Assembly: GCF_022539505.1 (NCBI RefSeq)
Contig: NC_061510.1
Coordinates: 36,915,047 to 36,979,046, forward strand
Length of the DNA: 64,000 bases
From: Lolium rigidum
Lineage: Eukaryota; Streptophyta; Magnoliopsida; Poales; Poaceae
Direction of reading: 5' to 3'
Under the pieces are notes generated by a model that did not search any database, was not told the DNA's origin, and saw only the letters and a list, made by a program, of their open reading frames with translations. Each line of letters opens with the position of its first letter. Positions within the stretch are counted from its first letter, which is position 1. Position numbers and translations under genes: made by a program. This document shows positions 31,648-42,729 of the stretch, piece by piece.

Positions 31648-33434
31648 TGTAGGATAACGTTGCATAGAAAACAAAAATTTTCCTACCGCGAACACGCAAT
31701 CCAAGCCAAGATGCAATCTAGAAGACGGTAGCAACGAGGGGGTATCGAGTCTCACCCTTGAAGAGATTCCAAAGCCTACAAGATGAGGCTCTTGTTGCTG
31801 CGGTAGACGTTCACTTGCCGCTTGCAAAAGCGCGTAGAAGATCTTGATCACGATCGGTTCCGCGCCACGAACGGGCAGCACCTCCGTACTCGGTCACACG
31901 TTCGGTTGTTGATGAAGACGACGTCCACCTCCCGTTCCAGCGGGCAGCGGAAGTAGTAGCTCCTCTTGAATCCGACAGACACGACGGCGTGGTGCTCGGT
32001 GGCGGTGTAGAAGTCCGAGCGGAGCTTCGCTAAGCAAACCGGGCAATATGAAGTGGAGGAGCAAAGCTAGGGTTTGGGAGGGGTTGGCCGGCCACTCTAT
32101 GGGGGCGGCCAACTTGTGGTCTTGGGGTGGCCGGCCCCTCCCTTGGCCCCTCATTATATAGGTGGATCCCAAGTGTTGGTGTCCAAGTCTTCGAATAAGA
32201 CCCGAAACCAAAACCTTCCATAGGAGGGGGCAAACCTAGCCCAACTAGGACTCCCACCCAAAGGTGGGATTCCCACCTCCCATGTGGGGTGGCCGGCCCC
32301 CTATGGTGGAGTCCACTTGGGACTCCACCCCCACTAGGGCTGGTCAGGCCATGGAGGTGGAGTCCCTTGTGGACTCCACCTTCCTTGGTGGTTTCTTCCG
32401 GACTTTTCTAGAACCTTCTAGAACCTTCCATAGAACCTTCCGCGACATTTTATTCACATAAAATGACATCCTATATATGAATCTTATTCTCCGGACCATT
32501 CCGAACTCCTCGTGATGTCCGGGATCACATCCGGGACTCCGAACAAATATTCCAACTTCATTCCATATTCAAGAACTACCATTTCAACATCCAACTTTAA
32601 GTGTGTCACCCTACGGTTCGTGAACTATGCGGACATGGTTGAGTACTCACTCCGACCAATAACCAATAGCGGGATCTGGAGATCCATAATGGCTCCCACA
32701 TATTCAACGATGACTTTAGTGATCGAATGAACCATTCACATATATTACCAATTCCCTTTGTCTCGCGATATTTTACTTGTCCGAGGTTTGATCTTCGGTA
32801 TCACTCTATACCTTGTTCAACCTCGTCTCCCGACAAGTACTCTTTACTCGTCACCGTGGTATGTGGTCTCTTATGAACTCATTCATATGCTTGCAAGACA
32901 TTAGACGACATTCCACCGAGAGGGCCCAGAGTATATCTATCCGTCATCGGGATGGACAAATCCCACTGTTGATCCATATGCCTCAACTCATACTTTCCGG
33001 ATACTTAATCCCACCTTTATAACCACCCATTTACGCGAGTGGTGTTTGGTGTAATCAAAGTACCTTTCCGGTATAAGTGATTTACATGATCTCATGGTCA
33101 TAAGGACTAGGTAACTATGTATTGAAAGCTTATAGCAAATAACTTAATGACGAGATCTTATGCTACGCTTAATTGGGTGTGTCCATTACATCATTCATAT
33201 AATGATATAACCTTGTTATTAATAACATCCAATGTTCATGATTATGAAACTAATCATCCATTAATCAACAAGCTAGTTTAAGAGGCATACTAGGGACTTC
33301 TTGTTGTCTACATATCACACATGTACTAATGTTTCGGTTAATACAATTCTAGCATGATATATAAACATTTATCATAAACATAAAGATATAAATAATAACC
33401 ACTTTATTATTGCCTCTAGGGCATATCTCCTTCA
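31648..33434 (-). repeat. 5' LTR of BARE/Angela copy 1
   Basis: In window orientation TGTAGGATAACG...ATATCTCCTTCA, 1787 bp, near-identical to the left LTR. TSD gcgtc follows at 33435. Confidence 0.95.
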
Positions 33435-33595
33435 GCGTCTTCTCAAACGCGCCAGCGACTGGCGCCGTTGCGTCGCTTCGGCAGTTTGTGCCACGTTAAT
33501 GGTGTTGCCTCGGCTGCTGAGCGGCCGCAGCCTACCTCCGCCAACCACGTTAATTGCGACGCCACACGTCCCGCGGCCACCGCATGCCTCCGGCC

Positions 33596-33603
33596 TATAT
33601 AGA
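33596..33603 (+). promoter_or_regulatory. TATA box of B3 gene in element D1
   Basis: TATATAGA in the context GGCCTATATAGAGGGGGC, 121 bp upstream of the ATG at 33724. The equivalent in D2 is TATATAAA at 54776-54783. Confidence 0.65.
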
Positions 33604-33723
33604 GGGGGCGCGCGTTCTTCTTCCTCTCATCCACTCCTCCAAAGAAACCCTAGTCGCCACAAAGCTCCGACCGTAGCGCCGCCTAGGTGTTCTCGCGACG
33701 CAGCCAGTCCCGTGAGGAAGTCC

Positions 33724-34206
33724 ATGACAGGTCTTGGTGGCCGGCGAGGCGGTCGAGGCCGCGAGCCTGGGCGCCCCCGGGGCAGGGGCCGCCGTGGTGG
33801 AGCAGCTACGGCCCCACGCTCGCCGTCGCCTGCGCCCTCCTCGTCTTCGCAGGAGGACCGCTGCTTCGAGTTCCTCCTCCGCATCGACGACGACCCACTC
33901 GGCATCAAGCGGCTCCCGGACAAGTTCGCCGAGTTCGTCGATGGCGTCGAGCCGGCGCATTTGCAGCTACGGGAGGCCAGGTGCAACTTCTGCCGCTGGA
34001 CCGTGGAGGTCTTGTTCGACGGGCAGGGCAAGATGTACCTGCACACGGGGTGGGACAAGTTCGCCCGTGACCTCGCGCTCGAGTCCGGCTGCCAGCTCAC
34101 CTTCCTCTACGAGGGGGACGGCGAGATGATCGTCAAGGTGTTCGACGACACGGCCTGCCGCAGGCACTACCACACCGGCGAATCCGGCTCGGACACCGAT
34201 AGTTAG
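33724..34206 (+). CDS. B3 DNA-binding domain protein carried by Harbinger-like element D1
   Basis: 160 residues; ATG at 33724 is chosen because it matches the D2 start and follows the TATA box; the same frame is open upstream to an ATG at 33499. N-terminus: RGG-rich with an AT-hook-like GRPRGRG at residues 16-22, then a Pro/Ser linker. Residues about 45-147 form a plant B3 domain: FEFLLRI, LPDKFAEFV, WTVEVLFDGQGKMYLHTGW, FARDLALESGCQLTFLYEG, VKVFDD. This matches the B3 pattern of alternating strands with a GW-x-x-FARD core. Acidic C-terminus ESGSDTDS. Plant B3 domains bind DNA (ARF, ABI3/VP1, REM families). It lies wholly between the termini of a DNA transposon. It could be a captured host gene or a transposon-encoded regulator. 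Confidence 0.8.
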   Translation: MTGLGGRRGGRGREPGRPRGRGRRGGAATAPRSPSPAPSSSSQEDRCFEFLLRIDDDPLGIKRLPDKFAEFVDGVEPAHLQLREARCNFCRWTVEVLFDGQGKMYLHTGWDKFARDLALESGCQLTFLYEGDGEMIVKVFDDTACRRHYHTGESGSDTDS

Positions 34207-34703
34207 AACTTAGAGTGTTCTTTCTTTGCGGCGAATCGGCTACGGGCCGGACGAAGCCGGTAGTGGAGGTCTCTGTATGTTCTTCCTTGGTAGAACCAAC
34301 AAGGGCACCATCTTCCGCTGGATTTTCCAGTTTGGGTGATTGGGTGTGCCTCGAATGTTCTTTCTTGGCAGCGAACATACGGAAATCAACACAACTGGGT
34401 TTCCTCTTTTAAAACAATGTTATATTTGTGTCAACCATGGTTCAAACTATGTGTTAGTTTGTGTAAACCATGTTCCCAATTATGTGTTAGTTTGTGTAAA
34501 AATCATGTTTCAATATGTAATATTTGGAACTATGTTTAAATGGAGAAGAGAAAAAAAAAACAAGTAAAAAAAATGCGTCGGCCCGTTGGAGCCAACTCCA
34601 GACGCAACGAACACGCGGATAAAAATGGACATTTTAGCATCCGCGACGCGACGCAAACGGACGCGTGCGGACAATAAAATGCGTTGCGCCGCTGGAGATG
34701 CCC
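34207..34703 (+). other. 3' part of element D1
   Basis: A transcript-like 3' region with a repeated phrase (ATGTGTTAGTTTGTGTAAAC, twice between 34440 and 34500), then the GC-rich subterminal region and right terminus. No further gene. Confidence 0.6.
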
Positions 34704-34706
34704 TTA

Positions 34707-34823
34707 TGCCTTGAAGATTTCCCTCATACTTTGCTGCTACTCTGTTTTCATAAGTTCTGAACCACGAAGGAGGCGAAAGCCGTCTCCCTCCTGGCAAAAA
34801 CAGCGGAACGAAGTGTGGAGTTA
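34707..34823 (+). repeat. Duplicated flank shared with 55887-56003
   Basis: About 117 bp nearly identical to 55887-56003 and more distantly similar to about 51320-51430. It ends in GTGTGGAGTTA, the TTA used by copy B here and by element E in the other copy. Confidence 0.85.
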
Positions 34824-36812
34824 GAGCATCCCCACTCGTTGGCGCTCCCCACGCCCAAATCCGGCGAAATTTTCGTCCGGATTGGAGGAAGATTTGGCGT
34901 GGGGAGTAGTAGTTTCCCAGCCGCGTGCCCAGGCGAAGTCGACGATGCGAATTTAAAAACGGAAACTTGACAAACTACGGCTAAAAACGGGTGAATATAG
35001 ACTAAATTTAATGATATTTATTACATTACGGGAGGAGTTCATACATAGAGGCCGACTCGACTATATTTCGAATTCGGCTAGGGGAATTCAAACGCTAATT
35101 TTAAAACACGGCGCTCTACATGCCGAAATGGCGGTAGAACACCGTGTAGTCGCCGCCGTCGTCGTCGGAGCCGTCGTCGTTGGCCTTCGGCTGCGCGGCC
35201 CGGGCTGCCGCCGCCCCGGCCGGCGTCTCCCCACCCCGGGGATGGCTTGTACCGGTCGTCGTCGGAGGACTCGAGGTCGACGACGGGGACAGCGACGCCG
35301 GATGGAGGTGTCGCAGGACGGCGGTACCGCGCGACATCGTCGTTGGCGGTTGGAGCGGCGCGGGCGGCGAGTTGGCGTGCGGCGGCCAGGTCCAGCAGCC
35401 GCCGCTGCTGCTCCGCCTCCTGGCGCTCCCGGCCGCGCTCGGCCCGGTCCAAGGCGGCGTCGTCCGCGCGCTTCTCCTCCTCCATGTCGTGCAGCGACAC
35501 CGGCGATCGCCTCCGCCATCGCGGCGTCCTCCGCGCGCTTCGCCTCCTCCTCGGCGAGCTGGCTTGCGGCGGCCTCTTTCTTCGTCTTCTTCCGGCCGCT
35601 CGCGGCGCGGAAGGCTGTTCTCGGATGACGAGGGCGCCGCCGCTGCGCCCTCGGTCGCCGGCGGAGACGCCGGCTCCTTCTTGACGCGCACCGGCGTCGA
35701 AGGCGACGTCGCCTCCTCCTCTTCACCGGCGCCAAGGATGACCTTGACACCGATCCGGAAGACGACGAGCTGGCAGCCATGCGCCGTGGCTGCCGGACGC
35801 TTCCCGACGGCGGCTCGCCGATGCCCTCGATGCCGATGGAGGGGGCATCGTGAGCACCGGGAAGTTGCCGCCCTCGATGTGCGCGAGGACGTTCGCCAGC
35901 GTCCTTTCCGGCGCGCTCCACCACCGTCGGCGGCCCGCGGCGTTGTTGCGCGCAGCGGAGGCGGCGGGCCGTCGTAGGCCGCCGGCTCCCGCTCCCACCG
36001 CCCGGAGGAAGTAGGAGTTCCACCGCGTGTAGTTCTCGGGGTGGTGGCGCGGGTCGGCGCGCTCCTCGTCGGTCATCGTCATCCTCGCCTCCTCGATGGC
36101 GACGTCGAGGGCATGGCCCCGCGGCGGCGGCGGGATTGGAACGCCGCCAGCACTTAGCCGCCGGCCGCCTCCGGGAGGCCTCGTGTCCGGCGGGCAGGGG
36201 TACCCCGCCCGGTGGAGGAGGTGCCCCTCCCACGCGTGGAGCGACCGGCGGGGGAAGCCGTTGTTGGCTGCGCCGTCGTCGTCGTAGAACGCCATCTTGA
36301 GAGTAGAGGGAGAGTGGAGGGAGAGTGGAGCACGGGGTACGCCTCGCGGCGAGCGGACCGGCGTATATAGGCGTGGCCGGCGCGGGGATTAAATGCCGCG
36401 TGGATTGCGACGCGTCCGCGGCGAGCTGACCGGCGGCAGCCTTTAGTGCGCGCGGAAGACGATGCGTGCGCGGAAGACGACGACATTAACTCGCCGCGTG
36501 GCCGGCGAATGCAGACCGGCGGCAGGCTTTCAGCGCGCGGAAGACGATGCGATGAGGACGACGATCGGTTTCTCTCGCCGACAAGTTGGGGCCACCGACG
36601 CGCGGGAAGTTTCCTCGCCGTTTGCGCGCTGCGTTTCGTCCGGAGTCCCCGAGCGCTCCCGGGGGCCGGGGATGTCGTGGGATCGCCGGATGAATTTAGG
36701 CCCAAATCCGGACGAAAACGAGGAACCGGGGGCGCGACTGGGCCGAATTACGCCGTCCGGATGGAAAAAACGCTCGCCGGGGGCCTGTTCGGGGGGACGA
36801 GTGGAGATGCTC
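34824..36812 (-). mobile_element. Harbinger-like TIR element, copy B
   Basis: 1989 bp, termini GAGCATCCCCACTCG and CGAGTGGAGATGCTC, TSD TTA at 34821-34823 and 36813-36815. The minus-strand protein is related to those of copies A and C. No transposase. Confidence 0.85.
35116..36295 (-). pseudogene. Unknown nuclear-type protein of Harbinger-like copy B (frameshifted)
   Basis: Starts at 36295 (MAFYDDDGAANNGFPRRSLH) and ends at 35116 with DYTVFYRHFGM. Frames 35723-36295, 35088-36233 and 35116-35691 each carry parts. The blocks shared with A and C are WEGHLLHRAGYPCPP, ANVLAHIEGGNFP, a Lys-rich segment near 35590, EEEAKRAEDAAMAEAIA and the coiled-coil EAEQQRRLLDLAAARQL. The C-terminal YRHFGM is the same as in copy C. 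GC-rich throughout. Confidence 0.58.
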
Positions 36813-36815
36813 TTA

Positions 36816-37996
36816 AGGCAGCACCCTTTAACTAAGGAAGCTGCCAGTGCAACACTAGCAATGCACGAGTGATTTCAGATGAAAGATGAAACCGAACCAC
36901 CTCTTCCGTGAAATGACATAGCAGCACTATTTGTACTTAATTTCCCCCTCCATCTTGATCTAGATTTTTTTCAAAGTGCATCTGATGGATCCGTACCACA
37001 AACAGGGCCTCATAAGTGGACTTCGCCAAATATTTGTCGTCACTTATAGGAGTACAACACTAGAGATCATATCATTATTCTGGAGTATTAAAAGTGGACA
37101 TCCAAATCTAATAATTGTAGAGTGTGTTCAGTAGAGAGCTCTTGAAACTCTTGTGGTCAATAGTCTTACTAATTTTTCTTCAATTAAGGTTAGAAGCAAT
37201 TCTAAGATAGATAGAAAGCACATAGAATCTCCGGTAGTACAATTTCCGTAGGCTCCTGTCACTAAATCTTGCATAAGAGTGTATCTGCTGGACTCTGAAG
37301 GAAGACTTGAGGTGGGACCTTAGAGAAGCAGGTTATAGACATCAAGGACCATCCACCCAATGAGTAAAAACTAATCTTCTATCTTCTATCTATTTGAGTT
37401 TCCAAGATTCCTAAACTTTCCAAAAAGATGTGCCAAGTCAGATATATGACCATGAACTGAACCTGGTACCTCACATTCTGATGTCGTGTTCACACGCCAC
37501 ATTCGCATGAACTAAAGTGTATTTTTTAGTGCTCGCCCAACAAAGGAAAAAACCTAGGACATGTAGCTAGGAGCACAAAGAAAGCCGCCAGACCAAGAGA
37601 CCATGTTAGCCGAATATGTTTTCCTGGTACCTCGCATTCCGACACACACCACAGTCGCATCATCTAAGTACTTCGTATATCTTTAGCCGCTCACCCAACA
37701 AAGAAAAACTTAAAGACATGTAGCTAGGAGCACAATGAACACTGTTTTCAGAGGTTTGCGATGACAGGAGTGTCTTATCGGGTTTGTGGGCAGGGACTGC
37801 AAAGATGATATATACTCCACATGTGGGCAGTGGGCACTCCACACATGCCAGAAAATGCATATGCATATGTACTTGGCATGCCAGAGTCAGTATTTATCGT
37901 TACATTCGAAAGGGGTACGGAGTAACACATTTGCTATGGTAAAGTTATTTTATAGCAGCCCCTAACTTAGATTGACTCTCTAAAGATCTTCTAATT
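36816..37996 (+). other. Low-copy spacer, related to 51.4-51.9 kb
   Basis: No gene seen. 36825-36870 and 37600-37975 resemble 51455-51890. Within it, 37460-37570 and 37622-37735 are an internal tandem duplication (shared CCTGGTACCTC and GACATGTAGCTAGGAGCACA). It probably derives from the 3' flank of a duplicated EVE-gene segment. Confidence 0.55.
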
Positions 37997-38398
37997 TTAG
38001 AGCATCTCCAAGACGCGCTAAAACGCGCCGCGCAGTAAAAACCGCCAGTTTAGCGCCCTGACGCCAAAATATATCGCTCTAGAAGACGTGCGATAATATA
38101 GCGCGCTATTTTTTTCCCAGCGCGCGAAATTGCGGCCGAACTTACGGGATATTTGGCGCACGCGGCACCGCACGTGGTAAAGGAAAAGGCGAGCACGCGA
38201 AAGGCAATCGCCCTTCTCATTCCTCTCCCGCTCTCCTGATTTCGCCCTCTCTCGCTCCCGCGCCTGCGAATCACCGGTGATGGCAGGCCGCTTCGCTCTC
38301 CTCCTGCCAAATTTCGCGGCCGCGGACATCGATAATTTAAAATTTTCGCTGCCGCGGACATCGATAATTTAATTTCGCTGGCCGCAGCTTCTCCCGCG

Positions 38399-38691
38399 GT
38401 GGCGACGGTGAACCCTAGCGCTAGGCTGGTGCGAAACCTGTTCGTCGCGCCAAGATCGAACTCGGCGACTGGAAGCGCTGCACCGGCAACACCTCCCCGA
38501 GTAAGAAAGCAATCACGAAGCGGTCGTCAGACCGCAACGGTGCAGAAAAAAGCGGAGGGGGGGGGGGGAGGGGGGGGGGAGAAGTCGAAGATTGCCGCGG
38601 CACCACAAATGCATCCTCCACCACCACCGCCACCGGAGACATTTGCACTGGAGTCAGGCGCACCCAACACGGGCGACGATATGACATCAAG
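38399..38691 (+). CDS. First exon of Harbinger-associated Myb/NAM-like gene
   Basis: ATG at 38399 (MATVNPSARLVRNLFVAPRS); exon end proposed at 38691 before GTATGA. It is low-complexity, with a poly-Gly run from the G-tract at about 38557-38579 and a poly-Pro run (PPPPPPP), then GAPNTGDDMTSR. The MITE in the following intron supports an intron here. Exon 2 would begin near 39017 and is split at 39122 by the Copia element. Confidence 0.5.
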
Positions 38692-38734
38692 GTATGACTT
38701 GCAATTTGCTACATATTTGTTTATATGAATATTA

Positions 38735-38992
38735 CTCCGTCCGTCCCAAAATGTAAGGCGTCTAACGATTAGTCAAAAGTCAACGTTTCTTTAAGTTCGA
38801 CCAAGTTTATACACAAAAATATAAACATTTACAGTACTGAATCAACATGAATAGATTCACCATAAAATATATTTTCTTAATATGTCCATTCGATATTGTA
38901 GATGTAAATATATTTTTCTAAATATTTGGTCAAAGTTAGTAAAGTTTGACTTTCGACCAATCCTTAAACGCCTTACATTTTGGGACGGAGAG
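38735..38992 (+). mobile_element. Stowaway MITE
   Basis: 258 bp with inverted ends (CTCCGTCCGTCCCAAAATGT at the left, and its reverse complement, with a few changes, ending CGGAGAG at the right) and TA duplication at 38733-38734 and 38993-38994. This is the Tc1/Mariner-type Stowaway signature. It lies in the putative first intron of the Harbinger-associated gene. Confidence 0.9.
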
Positions 38993-39117
38993 TATGGATC
39001 TGCGAAACATGGTGTAAGGTGGGTATGGATCTGGCTACCGGCATGGATCAAACAAAAGATACATGCTGGACAAGGACAATAAAACTTGCATTAGGGGATA
39101 TGAGCGCACGTATAGGT

Positions 39118-39122
39118 CTCTT
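39118..39122 (+). repeat. TSD ctctt, left copy (BARE/Angela copy 2)
   Basis: CTCTT precedes the LTR and recurs at 47923-47927. Confidence 0.95.
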
Positions 39123-40905
39123 TGTAGGATAACGTAGCATAGAAAACAAAAATTTTCCTACCGCGAACACGCAATCCAAGCCAAGATGCAATCTAGAAGA
39201 CGGTAGCAACGAGGGGTATCGAGTCTCACCCTTGAAGAGATTCCAAAGCCTACAAGATGAGGCTCTTGTTGCTGCGGTAGACGTTCACTTGCCGCTTGCA
39301 AAAGCGCGTAGAAGATCTTGATCACGATCGGTTCCGGCGCCACGAACGGGCAGCACCTCCGTACTCGGTCACACGTTCGGTTGTTGATGAAGACGACGTC
39401 CACCTCCCCGTTCCAGCGGGCAGCGGAAGTAGTAGCTCTTCTTGAATCCGACAGCACGACGGCGTGGTGTCGGTGGTGGTGGAGAAGTCCGGCGGAGCTT
39501 CGCTAAGCGTGCGGGAAGTGGAGGAGCGAGGCGGCTAGGGTTTGGGGAGAGGGGGCGCCGGCCACTATAGGGGTGCGGCCACCTTGGTGGTGTTTTAGGT
39601 GGCCGGCCCCCTCCCCTTGTCCCTCATTATATAGGTGGAACCCCAAGAGGTGGTGTCCAAGTCTTCGAATAAGACCCGAACCAAATCCTTCCATAGGAGG
39701 GGCAATCCTAGCCCAACTAGGACTCCCACCCAAAGGTGGGATTCCCACCTCCCATGTGGGGGGTGGCCGGCCCCTAAGGGGAGTCCACTTGGGACTCCTC
39801 CCCCACTAGGGTTGGCCGGCCATGGGGGGTGGAGTCCCTTGTGGACTCCACCTTCCTTGGTGGTTTCTTCCGGACTTTTCTAGAACCTTCTAGAACCTTC
39901 CATAGAACCTTCCGCGACATTTTATTCACATAAAATGACATCCTATATATGAATCTTATTCTCCGGACCATTCCGGGACTCCTCGTGATGTCCGGGATCA
40001 CATCCGGGACTCCGAACAAATATTCCAACTTCATTCCATATTCAAGAACTACCATTTCAACATCCAACTTTAAGTGTGTCACCCTACGGTTCGAGAACTA
40101 TGCGGACATGGTTGAGTACTCACTCCGACCAATAACCAATAGCGGGATCTGGAGATCCATAATGGCTCCCACATATTCAACGATGACTTTAGTGATCGAA
40201 TGAACCATTCACATACATTATCAATTCCCTTTGTCTCGCGATATTTTACTTATCCGAGGTTTGATCTTCGGTATCACTCTATACCTTGTTCAACCTCGTC
40301 TCCGACAAGTACTCTTTTACTCGTATCGTGGTATGTGGTCTCTTATGAACTCATTCATATGCTTGCAAGACATTAGACGACATTCCACCGAGAGGGCCCA
40401 GAGTATATCTATCCGTCATCGGGATGGACAAATCCCACTATTGATCCATATGCCTCAACTCATACTTTCCGGATACTTAATCCCACCTTTATAGCCACCC
40501 ATTTACGCAGTGGTGTTTGGTGTAATCAAAGTACCTTTCCGGTATAAGTGATTTACATGATCTCATGGTCATAAGGACTAGGTAACTATGTATCGAAAGC
40601 TTATAGCAAATAACTTAATGACGAGATCTTATGCTACGCTTAATTGGGTGTGTCCATTACATCATTCATATAATGATATAACCTTGTTATTAATAACATC
40701 CAATGTTCATGATTATGAAACTAATCATCCATTAATCAACAAGCTAGTTTAAGAGGCATACTAGGGACTTCTTGTTGTCTACATATCACACATGTACTAA
40801 TGTTTCGGTTAATACAATTCTAGCATGATATATAAACATTTATCATAAACATAAAGATATAAATAATAACCACTTTATTATTGCCTCTAGGGCATATCTC
40901 CTTCG
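39123..40905 (-). repeat. 3' LTR of BARE/Angela copy 2
   Basis: TGTAGGATAACGTAGC...CATATCTCCTTCG in window orientation; the junction to the polypurine tract again reads CGAG instead of CAG. Confidence 0.93.
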
Positions 40906-40939
40906 AGTCTCCCACTTGCACTAGAGTCAATAATCTAGA

Positions 40940-41525
40940 TTACATAGTAATATACCTAACACCCATGGCATTCGGGTGTTGGTCATGCTTTGCCCTAGGG
41001 AGAGCTTTAGTCAACGGATCCGCTACATTCGGATCGGTGTGTACTTTGCAAATCTTTACTTCTCCATCTTCGATGTACTCGCGAATCGAGTGGTAACGCA
41101 GCTTGATATGCTTCAGCCTCTTGTGTGACCTTGGTTCTTGTGCATTGGCGATGGCACCCATGTTATCACAGTAAATGATTAATGGGTCCAATGCACTAGG
41201 AACCACACCGAGCTCTACAATGAACCTCTTCATCCATACCGCTTCTGATGAAGCCTCCGAAGCCGCTATGTACTCCGATTCTGTTGAAGACTTCGCCACC
41301 GTGCACCTGCTTCGAGCTTGCCCAGCTCATTGCAGCACCATTCAATATAAACACGTACCCGGATTGTGACTTAGAGTCATCGGGATCGGTGTTCCAACTT
41401 GCATCGGTGTAACCGTTTACAACGAGCTCTTGGTCACCTCCATAACAAAGAAACATATCCTTAGTTCTTTTCAAGTACTTCGAGGATATTCTTGACCGCT
41501 GTCCAGTGTTCCATTCCTGGATCAC
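40940..41525 (-). pseudogene. RNase H of BARE/Angela copy 2, one frame change
   Basis: 41525-41196 carries YTDASWNTDPDDSKSQSG and WASSKQV; 41299-40940 carries AKSSTESEYIAASEA, IYCDNMGAIA and NVADPLTKALPRAKHD. All RNase H catalytic regions are present, split by a frame change near 41290 that lies at CTG/CAG-rich sequence. Confidence 0.85.
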
Positions 41526-42643
41526 TTTGATATCTCGCTAGTCAAACTAACAGCATGTGCTATATCTGGTCTAGTACATAGCATGGCATACATGATAGAT
41601 CCTACTGCCGAGGCATAGGGGATATTATTCATCCTTTCTCTTTCTTCTGCCGTAGCCGGTCCTTGAGTCTTACTCAATACCTTGCCTGGTAACATAGGTA
41701 AGAACCCTTTCTTACTTTCGTCCATTCTAAATTTCTTTAGAATCTTGTCGAGATATGTACTCTGTGATAGCCCTATTAGGCGTCTTGATCTATCTCTATA
41801 AATCTTGATGCCTAATATATATGATGCTTCACCAAGGTCTTTCATTGAAAAACTATTATTCAAATAACCCTTAACATCGCTTAATAGTTCTATATCATTC
41901 CCGATCAATAATATGTCATCTACATATAATATCGGGAATGCTACGGAGCTCCCACTCACTTTCTTGTAAATACAGGCCTCTCCATGACACTGTATAAACC
42001 CGAAGTCTTTGATCACCTTATCAAAGCGTCGGTTCCAACTTCTTGATGCTTGCTTCAGTCCATAGATTGAACGCTGAAGTTTGCATACTTTGTCAGCATT
42101 TTTAGGATCGACAAAACCTTTGGGTTGTACCATATACAACTCTTCCTCAATGTCTCCATTAAGGAACGCCGTTTTGACATCCATCCGCCAAATCTCATAA
42201 TCGAAAAATGCAGCTATTGCTAACAAAATCCTCACAGATTTTAGCTTCGCTACCGGTGAGAAAGTCTCATCGTAGTCAACTCCTTGAATTTGTCGGAAAC
42301 CCTTTGCGACAAGTCGAGCTTTATAGACAGTAATATTACCATCAGCATCTGTTTTTCTCTTGAAGATCCATTTATTCTCGACAGCCTTTCGGCTCTCTGG
42401 TAAGTCTACCAAAGTCCATACTTTGTTATCATACATGGATCCCATTTCGGATTTCATGGCTTCTTGCCATTTGTTGGAATCTGGGCTCATCATCGCTTCT
42501 TCATACGTCGCAGGGTCCTCATCATTGTTATCCACAATCATGACATTTAGACAAGGATCAAACCAATCAGGAGTGGTACGTTCCCTTGTCGATCCGCGAG
42601 GTTCGATGAGTTTCCTCGTTCGAAGTTTCATGATCATTATCAT
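41522..42643 (-). CDS. Reverse transcriptase of BARE/Angela copy 2, single open frame
   Basis: A 373-residue open stretch covering the whole Copia RT: KWQEAMKSEMGSM, VYKARLVAKGFRQ, WRMDVKTAFLNGD (first catalytic Asp), IYGLKQASRSWNRRFD, the catalytic LYVDDILLIG, SMKDLGEASYILGIKI, and the connection to RNase H (YASAVGSIMYAMLCTRPDIA). It copies element RNA into cDNA in cytoplasmic particles. It is only part of the polyprotein; the ORF start here is not a true start codon. Confidence 0.92.
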   Translation of the reverse strand: MIMIMKLRTRKLIEPRGSTRERTTPDWFDPCLNVMIVDNNDEDPATYEEAMMSPDSNKWQEAMKSEMGSMYDNKVWTLVDLPESRKAVENKWIFKRKTDADGNITVYKARLVAKGFRQIQGVDYDETFSPVAKLKSVRILLAIAAFFDYEIWRMDVKTAFLNGDIEEELYMVQPKGFVDPKNADKVCKLQRSIYGLKQASRSWNRRFDKVIKDFGFIQCHGEACIYKKVSGSSVAFPILYVDDILLIGNDIELLSDVKGYLNNSFSMKDLGEASYILGIKIYRDRSRRLIGLSQSTYLDKILKKFRMDESKKGFLPMLPGKVLSKTQGPATAEERERMNNIPYASAVGSIMYAMLCTRPDIAHAVSLTSEISK

Positions 42644-42729
42644 TTGCTTCCTCTCGTTGCCGGTGTAGGCGGTACGAGTACAACTTCCGGTATCGCGCTA
42701 CTCGATCAACGAGTATAGATTCATCAATC

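Larger units (their letters stand above)
24631..33434 (-). mobile_element. BARE/Angela-type Copia retrotransposon, copy 1, full length
   Basis: 8804 bp with LTRs 24631-26416 and 31648-33434, TSD gcgtc, coding on the minus strand. Order from the right: LTR, primer site (31634-31647), leader of about 1.2 kb, gag, protease, integrase, RT, RNase H, polypurine tract, LTR. The left LTR is therefore the 3' LTR. The LTR sequence and size (about 1.8 kb) are typical of the BARE/Angela/WIS group. All domains are present but in several frames; most frame changes coincide with CAG/CTG sites. Confidence 0.95.
24368..34703 (+). mobile_element. Harbinger-like element D1 carrying a B3-domain gene, interrupted by a BARE/Angela Copia
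   Basis: The left terminus AGGGCATCTCCAGCGGCGC begins at 24368 and the right terminus GCGCCGCTGGAGATGCCC ends at 34703, with TTA flanks at 24365-24367 and 34704-34706. The element is split at 24630/33435 by a retrotransposon with TSD gcgtc. Without the insert it is about 1.5 kb and matches the uninterrupted copy D2 (54380-55883) throughout. It contains a TATA box and a B3-domain ORF but no transposase. The right flank of about 118 bp (34707-34823) is also shared with D2, so a segmental duplication is involved. Confidence 0.85.

Noticed and set aside
33687..34129. Alternative plus-strand frames over the B3 gene
   Set aside because: Only the frame starting at 33724 contains the B3 pattern and is conserved in D2.
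38557..38579. Poly-G run as a G-quadruplex or regulatory element
   Set aside because: It is a near-homopolymer inside a coding exon and may be a sequencing-length artefact; nothing else supports a function.
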